10,432 nucleotides of DNA from Hyphomonadaceae bacterium (GTDB taxonomy: Bacteria; Pseudomonadota; Alphaproteobacteria; Caulobacterales; Hyphomonadaceae). The stretch is from the NCBI GenBank assembly GCA_030696545.1, contig JAUYSA010000277.1, positions 1-10,432 on the forward strand, read 5' to 3'. The number at the start of each line of letters is the position of its first letter. Within the stretch, counting starts at the first letter, position 1. The notes beneath the pieces were generated by a model, which was not told where the DNA came from, searched no databases, and saw nothing but the letters and a program-made list of their open reading frames with translations. Positions 4,887 to 10,432 of this stretch are shown in pieces. The position numbers were made by a program, and so were the translations under genes.

Positions 4887-5906
4887 ATGAAGAACCGGCA
4901 CGACGTCGATTCCCCCACCGCCATCCGCTGGAGGGACTGGCGCGCAATCCTCGTGCGCGTTGCGCAGCGCATAGCGGCTGACAATGTCGGCCTCCTCGCT
5001 GCTGGCATAGCCTTCTACGCCTTCCTCTCGGTCTTCCCAGCCATCGCCGCAGGCCTGATGATCTGGGGCCTGTTCACGGACATGACGTCCCTCGGCGCCC
5101 AGCTCCAGAGCATCAGCGACTTCGCGCCCGACGCTTTCGATCTCGTGGCCACGCAAATGGTCGTCATTGCCAACCAGGATGATAGTGGCCTCACGCTTGG
5201 CCTCGCTATCTCGGGCCTGCTCGCGCTGTGGGGCGCCAATGGCGCCACATCCGCGCTCGTGCAGGCGATGAACATGGCCTACCACGAAAAGGAAAAGCGC
5301 AACTTCTTCCACGTCACCCTCCTGACGCTGGGCTTTACCTTCGCCGGCATCATCTTCGCTGCCCTCTCGCTCGCCGCCATCGCAGCAGTCCCGCCCATCC
5401 TGAATGCACTCTATCTCGGCGCGTTTCTCGATGCCGTCATCGGCGCCGTCCGCTGGCTGCTGATGATCGCGCTGTTCGCGTTTGCCTGCGCCATGATCTA
5501 CCGCATCGCTCCTTCACGCGTGCGCGCACGCTGGCGCTGGATCGTGCCGGGCGCATTGGCGGCAGGCGGCGTGTGGCTCGTCGCCTCAATCGCGTTCTCC
5601 GCCTACATCGAGAACTTCAACGCCTATAACGCAACCTTCGGCTCGCTCGGCGCCGTCGCCGCCCTGCTCATGTGGTTCTGGCTGTCAGCTTACGCGATCT
5701 GCATGGGCGCGGAGCTCAACTCGCAGCTCGAACTGTTCACCACGCACAACACAACGATCGCGGATGACGCCAAACCCGGCGAGCGCGGCGCGTTTGTCGC
5801 GGATCATATCGAGGAACCTGAAGAGGCAGTGGGGCCAACGCCGCAGGCGGAGGAGGTTACAAAGCCTCAAGAGTTGGAACCAGCCACCCTATCGCGGCTT
5901 GAGTAA
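4887..5906 (+). CDS. YihY/BrkB family inner-membrane protein
   Basis: A 339-residue polytopic membrane protein of the YihY/BrkB (formerly ribonuclease BN) family. About six membrane segments are visible, near residues 34-62, 102-122, 142-170, 186-206, 218-242 and 252-276. Family motifs include G-I-A-F-Y-A-F-L-S-V-F-P (40-51), the N-A-T-F-G-S-L-G-A-V segment (248-257), and L-M-W-F-W-L-S-A-Y-A-I-C-M-G-A-E-L-N-S-Q (261-280). The tail (about 290-339) is acidic, Glu/Pro-rich and probably cytoplasmic. The family's transport or structural role is not firmly known, and the old RNase label is an error. I chose the ATG at 4887 because an N-terminal extension from 4827 is not membrane-like and because the EcfG promoter places the RNA start at 4887. 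It is therefore probably part of the general stress response. A separate small exported-protein gene follows 36 bp later. Confidence 0.9.
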   Translation: MKNRHDVDSPTAIRWRDWRAILVRVAQRIAADNVGLLAAGIAFYAFLSVFPAIAAGLMIWGLFTDMTSLGAQLQSISDFAPDAFDLVATQMVVIANQDDSGLTLGLAISGLLALWGANGATSALVQAMNMAYHEKEKRNFFHVTLLTLGFTFAGIIFAALSLAAIAAVPPILNALYLGAFLDAVIGAVRWLLMIALFAFACAMIYRIAPSRVRARWRWIVPGALAAGGVWLVASIAFSAYIENFNAYNATFGSLGAVAALLMWFWLSAYAICMGAELNSQLELFTTHNTTIADDAKPGERGAFVADHIEEPEEAVGPTPQAEEVTKPQELEPATLSRLE

Positions 5907-5942
5907 CCGTTAGACCACAAAGCCAACTCGCAGGATCATCCT

Positions 5943-6386
5943 ATGAAAACCCTCCTCGCCTCGACGGCGCTCGCCGTCGCATTTGCATCCGCACCCGCTT
6001 ACGCGCTTCAGCCGCCGACTGCTCCCGAGACTGTCCAGAGCAATATCGTCGTTCAAGGCGCAGAGCCTTCGACCGTTGAGGCGACCGTAGTTGTTCCTGA
6101 AGCGCCGCAACCCAACACGAGCGTCGTCATCGACACCGCAGTCCGCGAGACGCCCGCCGCCACCGTCGAAACGACAACTGAGATCATCACGCCGGTTTCC
6201 GGGCGTCCCGCCGTCGACCCGTCCAATCCCATCGCCCCGGAAGTTCAGGCGCTGATCGACACCAAGAAGAACTACACCACGGCGGACATCGTGAAGGCCC
6301 AGTATGAGGCCATGCTCGCTACGCCCGTCAGCCAACCCACCACCATCATCACGACAACCACCACGACACCCCGCCCCGGCGGCTGA
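5943..6386 (+). CDS. Small exported Thr/Pro-rich protein of unknown function
   Basis: A 147-residue protein, not recognised. Residues 1-21 are a signal peptide (MKT, hydrophobic core, A-Y-A before LQPP). The mature part is low-complexity at both ends: Val/Thr/Pro/Glu-rich from 26 to 86 with no predicted globular core, and a terminal run of Thr (133-142) followed by PRPGG. Between them, residues 91-127 (V-D-P-S-N-P-I-A-P-E-V-Q-A-L-I-D, then helical KKNYTTADIVKAQYEAML) look like a short conserved helical module. No cysteines occur, so it is not a lipoprotein. AGGA lies 8 nt before the ATG. It follows the BrkB gene by 36 bp with no terminator in between, so co-transcription under the stress promoter is possible. 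A strong terminator hairpin follows it. Confidence 0.75.
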   Translation: MKTLLASTALAVAFASAPAYALQPPTAPETVQSNIVVQGAEPSTVEATVVVPEAPQPNTSVVIDTAVRETPAATVETTTEIITPVSGRPAVDPSNPIAPEVQALIDTKKNYTTADIVKAQYEAMLATPVSQPTTIITTTTTTPRPGG

Positions 6387-6415
6387 TCGTCGTCGAACAT
6401 TACAGAAATCCTTTT

Positions 6416-6452
6416 CGCGCCCGGCAGGCCCACCTGCCGGGCGCGTTCTGTT
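6416..6452 (+). terminator. Strong hairpin terminator after the small exported-protein gene
   Basis: Perfect 13-bp GC-rich arms (CGCGCCCGGCAGG at 6416-6428 and its complement at 6433-6445) with a CCCA loop, followed by TTCTGTTGC, a modest U tract. It is 30 bp after the stop at 6386. On the other strand the tail GAAAAGG is not U-rich, so direction is plus. Confidence 0.75.
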
Positions 6453-6474
6453 GCATTCCCGCGAAATCTGTCGC

Positions 6475-6510
6475 TTAAGGTACCCCTAACATTGATCGAA
6501 AACCGGGTAC
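6475..6510. promoter_or_regulatory. CtrA-like box and GTACCC/GGGTAC inverted repeat upstream of the thiolase
   Basis: TTAA-N7-CTAAC at 6475-6490 matches 8 of 9 fixed bases of the CtrA consensus. Overlapping it, GTACCC (6480-6485) and GGGTAC (6505-6510) form a perfect 6-bp inverted repeat 19 bp apart, ending just before the GGAGG ribosome site. Either could be an operator. A CtrA role for a thiolase is not expected, so the inverted repeat (for example for a TetR-type lipid regulator) may be the functional part. Weak evidence. Confidence 0.25.
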
Positions 6511-6520
6511 GGAGGACTGA

Positions 6521-7741
6521 ATGCGTGAGGCAGTGATCGTTTCGACAGCTCGCACGGGGCTGGCGAAATCGGTGCGGGGCGGGTTCAACATGACCCACGG
6601 CGCGGCTCTCGGAGGACACGCGATCAAGCACGCGGTTGAGCGCGCAAAAATCGACCCGAAAGAAGTGGAAGACGTCTATCTCGGTTGCGCCAACCCTGAA
6701 GGCGCGACCGGCGGAAACATCGCCCGCCAGGCTGCCCTCTGGGCCGACATGCCGGTCTCCGTCGCCGGCGGCACGATCAACCGCTAAAGCTCCTCGGGCC
6801 TCAACGCCATCGCCCTCGCCGCTCACCAGATCCGCGATGGCGCCGACATCATGGTTGGCGGCGGCGTCGAGTCGATCTCGCTCGTCCAGTTCGCTCCGCC
6901 GCGCCCACTGGCCGCCGACGGCCGCAATCGCGCTATGGACGAGAAACTGCTCGCCAAGATCCCCGCGATCTACATGTCCATGATCGAGACTGCGGAGATC
7001 GTCGCCGAGCGTTACAACGTGTCGCGTGAATCGCAGGACGAATACGCGCTGCAGTCGCAGCAGCGCACGGCCGCCGCGCAAGCAGCAGGTCTCTACAAGG
7101 ACGAGATCGTCCCGATGAAAACCAAGATGGCCGTCACCAACAAGGAGACTGGCGTCGTCACGATGGAAGACGCGGAAGTCACCCGCGACGATTGCAACCG
7201 TCCGCAGACGACTCTCGCCGACCTGCAGAAACTCGCGCCCGTCTTCAAGGGCGGCCAGAAAATCTCCGAAGGCAAATACGTCACCGCCGGCAACGCCTCG
7301 CAGTTCTCGGACGGCGGCGCGGCCCTCGTGCTGATGGAAGCCAAGGAAGCCGAAAAGCGCGGCCTCGCTCCGCTCGGCGCCTTCCGCGGCTTCGCTGTCG
7401 CCGGTTGCGAGCCTGACGAAATGGGTATCGGCCCGATCTATGCCGTGCCCCGCCTGCTGGCCCGCCACGGCCTCACGGTCCAGGACATCGACCTCTGGGA
7501 ACTGAACGAAGCCTTCGCGTCGCAGTGCCTCTACGCGCGCGACTTCCTCGGCATTGATCCGGCGAAATACAACGTCAACGGCGGCTCAATCTCGATCGGC
7601 CACCCCTATGGCGTCACCGGCGCCCGCTGCACCGGCCACCTGCTTCTCGAAGGCCAGCGCCGCAAGGCCAAGTATGGCGTCGTGACGATGTGCATCGGCG
7701 GCGGCCAGGGCGCAGCCGGCTTGTTCGAGATCTTCAACTGA
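6521..7741 (+). pseudogene. Thiolase (acetyl-CoA acyltransferase) frame with one in-frame TAA at the active site
   Basis: A 406-residue thiolase frame with normal start (GGAGG, 5 nt, ATG) and stop, interrupted only by TAA at codon 89 (6785-6787). Thiolases cut 3-ketoacyl-CoA with CoA through an active-site Cys in a pattern like I-N-R-F-C-S-S-G-L. Here the frame reads I-N-R-stop-S-S-S-G-L, so TAA replaces the Phe/Leu codon and AGC (Ser, codon 90) replaces the nucleophilic Cys (Cys89 of Zoogloea thiolase). The rest is intact: N-E-A-F-A near 328, G-H-P-Y-G with His361, and M-C-I-G-G-G with Cys391. There is no frameshift or other stop, so the lesion is recent or an assembly error. A likely ancestor TTCTGC differs from TAAAGC by three adjacent bases. 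As read, an 88-residue fragment (6521-6787) would be made; a restart at the ATG at 6851 would lack the nucleophile. Confidence 0.85.
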
Positions 7742-7765
7742 TCTTGACGCATAGCTGAACTACAG

Positions 7766-7799
7766 ACGGCACGGTGGAAACACCGGGCCGTTTTTGTTT
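7766..7799 (+). terminator. Intrinsic terminator of the thiolase
   Basis: Stem ACGGC/GCCGT and CGGTG/CACCG with one internal mismatch and a GAAA tetraloop (7777-7780), followed by TTTTTGTTT (7791-7799). It lies 25 bp after the thiolase stop. It marks the end of the thiolase unit and the start of the lower-GC stretch. Confidence 0.88.
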
Positions 7800-7859
7800 G
7801 GTACGGACGACCGCATCGTTTAGCGGACGCGCGCTACCTTCGACCTGTAGGAAGGGTGA

Positions 7860-7904
7860 ATGTTACCAGCACCATTGAATGGAAGCGCCGCAGCTCTTAG
7901 CTAA
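7860..7904 (+). CDS. Possible 14-codon leader peptide of the HNH-like gene
   Basis: A short frame, M-L-P-A-P-L-N-G-S-A-A-A-L-S, preceded by the strong purine-rich site AGGAAGGG (7849-7856). Its TAA ends 8 nt before the ATG of the HNH-like gene, which has no ribosome site of its own. The arrangement suits translational coupling. The main gene cannot start further upstream because its frame has a TAG at 7898-7900. A GTG at 7857 would open a different 13-codon frame. Too short for composition-based support, so this may be chance. Confidence 0.35.
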   Translation: MLPAPLNGSAAALS

Positions 7905-7912
7905 CCTCGGCC

Positions 7913-8668
7913 ATGCCGACCTCTAAGTTTATAGCTGACAATCCCTCGTGCTGCTTCTGCGGAGGCAGTGCCGCGACAGTTCAAGAGGATCACGTTCCGC
8001 CTCGGGCCGTGTTCTTGGACCGGCAATGCCCGACAGGTTATGTCTTCCCGGCGTGTGCACGTTGCAATCAAGGTTCACGCCTAATGGATCAGGCGATGGC
8101 CCTGTTGGCGCGCTTGAGCGTCGACGACAAGCACTACAACGCACGTGAGTTTGATAACGCCTTACGCGGTGTCAAAAACAACCAGCCTGAGTTTGTCCCA
8201 AGACCAGCCGCTGGCGCAATCGAGATAAGGAAAATTCTCAGGACATTCGGCCTCACCAAATCCGCCGACATGTTCGCAGAGGATCTCAACGTGGCGCTCT
8301 TGGATGCCGAACAGTTCAGGAAGCTGGATCCGCTATTCGGTAAGATGTTCTGCGCGCTTCACTACATGCACACCGGAAAGATCATACCCGCCTCGACACC
8401 GATCTTTCGGCAATGCGTTCCCAATCAGGTTCGCGCCATGAAGGGTGGCTTCGAATTTATGGACTACCCGATGATGCAGGGAAAGCCAACTATCGCTCGG
8501 AATGGGAAATCCCTAACCGATCAGTTTGACTATCGGTGGAATGTCGATTCCGCCGGCACATTCGGTTTCAAATTCCATCTGCGCCACAGCGTCTATGGCG
8601 TCATGCTTGGGCCGCTGGAAGAAGCGGAAATCGGACACTTCAGCGCCCAAGACGTGCTGCGCCTGTAA
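7913..8668 (+). CDS. HNH-like zinc-binding protein of unknown function
   Basis: A 251-residue cytoplasmic protein. The N-terminus has the signs of an HNH/treble-clef nuclease: Cys13-x2-Cys16-G, then E-D-H at 25-27 (Asp26-His27 as metal/base pair), and Cys48-x2-Cys51-Asn52, the four cysteines forming a structural zinc site. The remaining 190 residues are a separate domain I do not recognise, with a helical segment (about 105-155) and a strand-rich end (about 205-235) containing FGFKFHLRHSVYGVMLGP. Nuclease activity is plausible but unproven; the final HNH histidine is not obvious. Base composition is visibly lower in GC than its neighbours, with codons such as TTA, ATA and AGG that are rare nearby. 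This suggests horizontal transfer. It stands alone between the thiolase terminator and the PIG-L gene, with no methylase or other defence partner. The ATG at 7913 is the only reasonable start. Confidence 0.7.
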   Translation: MPTSKFIADNPSCCFCGGSAATVQEDHVPPRAVFLDRQCPTGYVFPACARCNQGSRLMDQAMALLARLSVDDKHYNAREFDNALRGVKNNQPEFVPRPAAGAIEIRKILRTFGLTKSADMFAEDLNVALLDAEQFRKLDPLFGKMFCALHYMHTGKIIPASTPIFRQCVPNQVRAMKGGFEFMDYPMMQGKPTIARNGKSLTDQFDYRWNVDSAGTFGFKFHLRHSVYGVMLGPLEEAEIGHFSAQDVLRL

Positions 8669-8725
8669 AGAGTCGGAAGGAAAGCTGGACCATTCTGTTT
8701 ATCGCGATGCGAACGCGCGTTGTCC

Positions 8726-9565
8726 CTAGGCATCGAGATCCACCACCCGATAGAACTCCTGATCCCACAGCAGATACAGCAACCAGTCCGGAAACCCGTA
8801 AGCCGCCTGCACATAGTTTTCTTGCAAGGCATGGATCTTCCACCCCCGCATCTTCGCAGCAACATTACCCGGCATCGCGTGCGTCGCGTCCGGCTGGTTG
8901 TCCGCTACAAACTTGCCGGTCTCTCCGCCAAATGCACGCAGCCCGTTCGGAGGTGTGATGACATACACAATCCATTTCGGCCCTCGATAAGCGCCGCTCG
9001 CCTGCGCCCGCACATGGCTCACGGCTGTCTCCGCGACCAGCCCCATACGCATGTGATCCTTGTGGCCCGTCGCCCCGCTCGCCGGCCAGAACGTCACCAC
9101 GAGCTCAGGCTGCACAGCGTTGATCTTCGCGACCACGCGCTGGACGATCTCGTCCATCGGAATATCCGGCACGCCGCCATCGGGATAATCCCACACTTCC
9201 TGATCATCGATGCCCAGCGCAAAACCGTTCTTCAGCGCCTCGGCCTTCCGCACGATCCCCAGATCCTGCTGCCGCGCCACGGTCGGAACCTGATGACCCA
9301 CCTCGCCCTTCGTCCCCGTCACCAGCGACGTGAACGCCCCATCCTTCTCCTTCGCGTACGAGAAGAAGCCGGTGACAAGCTGCTCATCGTCCGGATGCGC
9401 AAAGACGCCCAGCACACGCTTGGCGCCCGTGTCGCCGACGACCGAAGCCACCGACTTCGCGCCCTCCGCCGAGAAATACGTCCGCATGTAGAGAACGCCC
9501 GCTACCAGCGCCACGCACAGCACCACCACGAGAATTCCCGCGCCGATCGCAATCCGCTTGATCAT
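8726..9565 (-). CDS. Membrane-anchored PIG-L (LmbE-like) N-acetylglucosamine deacetylase family protein
   Basis: A 279-residue zinc-dependent deacetylase. The ATG at 9565 is chosen because GGAGG lies 9 nt upstream and the protein then begins with one hydrophobic anchor (about 4-27). The catalytic domain starts at about 48: V-L-G-V-F-A-H-P-D-D-E (51-61) supplies zinc ligands His57 and Asp60 and the general base Asp59, and G-H-K-D-H (167-171) supplies the third ligand, His171, as in MshB. The T-K-G-E-V-G segment (85-90), the R-K-A-E-A-L region (106-111) and LVVTFWP (155-161) are also family-like. The catalytic domain would face the periplasm if the anchor is N-in. Members remove acetyl groups from GlcNAc-containing substrates; the substrate here is not predictable, though a cell-surface glycan is a reasonable guess. 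It is divergent from the lipoprotein gene, with 174 bp between. Confidence 0.9.
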   Translation of the reverse strand: MIKRIAIGAGILVVVLCVALVAGVLYMRTYFSAEGAKSVASVVGDTGAKRVLGVFAHPDDEQLVTGFFSYAKEKDGAFTSLVTGTKGEVGHQVPTVARQQDLGIVRKAEALKNGFALGIDDQEVWDYPDGGVPDIPMDEIVQRVVAKINAVQPELVVTFWPASGATGHKDHMRMGLVAETAVSHVRAQASGAYRGPKWIVYVITPPNGLRAFGGETGKFVADNQPDATHAMPGNVAAKMRGWKIHALQENYVQAAYGFPDWLLYLLWDQEFYRVVDLDA

Positions 9566-9739
9566 GCCCCGATCCTCCCGCCGCAACCCTACGGGCGTCA
9601 CACAACCAAAGCCAGCTATGCCCCAGCAACAGCTCGCTCCTCCAATGCGCGCCACACACAGCAAAACTGCAAACGATTGATCTCGCGCCACGTATCTGCC
9701 CAAATCAGAATCGAGCGTCGGGGGATCGGGAGTCTAGTC

Positions 9740-10363
9740 ATGCGTAGGAGCCTTTTCGGCGTTTCCCTCTCTCTCGCCTTCACGGCGTGCGGACAGCCGC
9801 AGGCGCCGCTTCCGGCACAGCAGGCAACAGTTCCGCCCACGGAACAGACCGGCGCCGCGCCATCCTCGCTCGCCCCCACTACGGTAGAGGGTTGGGAAAC
9901 AGATCTCACCGCCTACGCCCGCATCGGCTCAACGCTAACCTCGTTCGCGCTGAAGCAGCCCGACGGCACGGAGTTGACGCAAGAGAATTTGCGCGATCGC
10001 TGGACCATCCTCGCCTTCGTCGATGGCAATGCCGCAAACGCAAAGCCCGAGAGCGACTACATCGCCGCGCTGAATTCAGCCGCCGATCAGGACCCCGATC
10101 TCGATTTCCTCGCTGTGCGCACAGCCGCCCCTGGCACAACACTCGCCGCCGCTTCGCCCGGCGCGCCCTGGCCAACAATTGACGACACCAGCGGCTTCGC
10201 ACCCTCGATCCGCATCGAGAGCGCGCCAGCCTACATCCTCGTCGGCCCTGATCTGACCATCGAAGGCTATCGCGGCGCGCTTTCCGCAACCCCGGATGAC
10301 GGCATCAAATCCGTCATCCGCGGCGTCGCAGAAATCCGCAAACAGGTCGCCGCGCCGGAATAG
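9740..10363 (+). CDS. Thioredoxin-fold (TlpA/SCO-like) lipoprotein lacking the CxxC motif
   Basis: A 207-residue exported protein. The N-terminus M-R-R-S-L-F-G-V-S-L-S-L-A-F-T-A-C is a lipoprotein signal with Cys17 as the lipidated residue, though Phe at -3 is unusual for a lipobox. A Pro/Ala/Gln-rich linker (18-50) follows. From about 61 the pattern is that of TlpA, AhpC or SCO proteins: I-G-S-T-L-T-S-F-A-L-K-Q-P-D-G-T-E-L-T, then a strand W-T-I-L-A-F-V-D (88-95), and later the cis-proline region S-A-P-A-Y-I-L-V-G-P-D (161-171) and the terminal E-G-Y-R-G segment. Where CxxC should sit, after residue 95, the sequence is G-N-A-A-N; the mature domain has no cysteine. It is therefore not a redox enzyme in the usual sense and may bind or scaffold. 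GGGAG is 7 nt before the ATG. The frame extends upstream to 8720, but that part is antisense to the PIG-L gene. Confidence 0.75.
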   Translation: MRRSLFGVSLSLAFTACGQPQAPLPAQQATVPPTEQTGAAPSSLAPTTVEGWETDLTAYARIGSTLTSFALKQPDGTELTQENLRDRWTILAFVDGNAANAKPESDYIAALNSAADQDPDLDFLAVRTAAPGTTLAAASPGAPWPTIDDTSGFAPSIRIESAPAYILVGPDLTIEGYRGALSATPDDGIKSVIRGVAEIRKQVAAPE

Positions 10364-10391
10364 CGCCCGCCCGTTTCTTTTCGCGCCGCGC

Positions 10392-10420
10392 TTGACCGCA
10401 AGCCACGCACTCCCCACAAT
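10392..10420 (+). promoter_or_regulatory. Possible sigma70-type promoter for a gene beyond the window
   Basis: CTTGACC (TTGACC at 10392-10397) is followed after 17 bp by CACAAT (10415-10420). The -35 fits the alphaproteobacterial CTTGAC form; the -10 matches 4 of 6 bases of TATAAT. The downstream gene is outside the window, so this is only a candidate. Confidence 0.35.
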
Positions 10421-10432
10421 GTGAGTGAACGC

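Noticed and set aside
6785..6787. Programmed readthrough or recoding of the thiolase TAA
   Set aside because: TAA is not a selenocysteine or pyrrolysine codon, no recoding structure was recognised, and the neighbouring nucleophile codon is also changed to Ser.
6272..7468. 398-codon minus-strand frame opposite the thiolase
   Set aside because: Antisense shadow of the conserved thiolase frame; its translation is Arg/Asp/His-rich without recognisable motifs.
8720..9739. N-terminal 340-codon extension of the lipoprotein frame
   Set aside because: It is antisense to the PIG-L gene; the ATG at 9740 has a good ribosome site and begins a lipoprotein signal peptide.
1..10432. CRISPR arrays, tRNA or rRNA genes, insertion sequences, toxin-antitoxin pairs
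   Set aside because: No regularly spaced repeats, cloverleaf, rRNA segment, transposase frame or paired small toxin/antitoxin genes were seen.

Overview
The window looks like a chromosomal stretch of a high-GC alphaproteobacterium, most likely Caulobacterales or a Hyphomonadaceae-like relative. This rests on base composition, on the gene families (DUF4197, BrkB/YihY, beta-oxidation enzymes, PIG-L) and on sites that fit two alphaproteobacterial regulators: CtrA-like boxes (TTAA-N7-TTAAC) and general-stress EcfG/SigT-like promoters (GGAAC-N17-CGTT). The lineage call is inference; no rRNA or marker gene is present.

Layout. (1) 11-1717: a secreted DUF4197 protein (-) is divergent from a crotonase (+) that carries the three acidic residues of dienoyl-CoA isomerases. 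(2) 1750-3235: a palindromic intergenic repeat, a small hotdog-like protein (-), then a divergent exported AMIN-like plus TPR-like protein (+) behind a CtrA-like box with an inverted repeat. (3) 3236-3526 has no protein gene but holds a strong candidate small RNA on the minus strand (5' hairpin with C7 and C6 loop tracts, linker, terminator hairpin) behind an EcfG-like promoter, plus the terminator of the next minus-strand gene. (4) 3527-4806: a DUF2780-like protein and a VanX/DdpX-type D-Ala-D-Ala dipeptidase, both (-). (5) 4887-6386: a BrkB/YihY membrane protein (+) with a perfect EcfG promoter match that predicts a nearly leaderless mRNA, then a small Thr/Pro-rich exported protein and its terminator. 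(6) 6521-7741: a full-length thiolase frame broken by one in-frame TAA directly beside the active-site position, where the expected nucleophilic Cys is also Ser. (7) 7860-8668: a lower-GC island with a 14-codon leader ORF and an HNH-like zinc-finger protein, probably acquired. (8) 8726-10363: a membrane-anchored PIG-L deacetylase (-) divergent from a thioredoxin-fold lipoprotein lacking the catalytic cysteines (+), and a possible promoter for a gene beyond the window.

Most genes are single transcription units with their own terminators or divergent promoters, so no large operon is visible. Two themes link parts of the window: fatty-acid beta-oxidation (dienoyl-CoA isomerase and the broken thiolase) and envelope or stress functions (BrkB, AMIN-TPR, dipeptidase, candidate stress sRNA). 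The observations most worth checking are the thiolase active-site lesion and the candidate stress-controlled sRNA with its nearby EcfG promoter on brkB.
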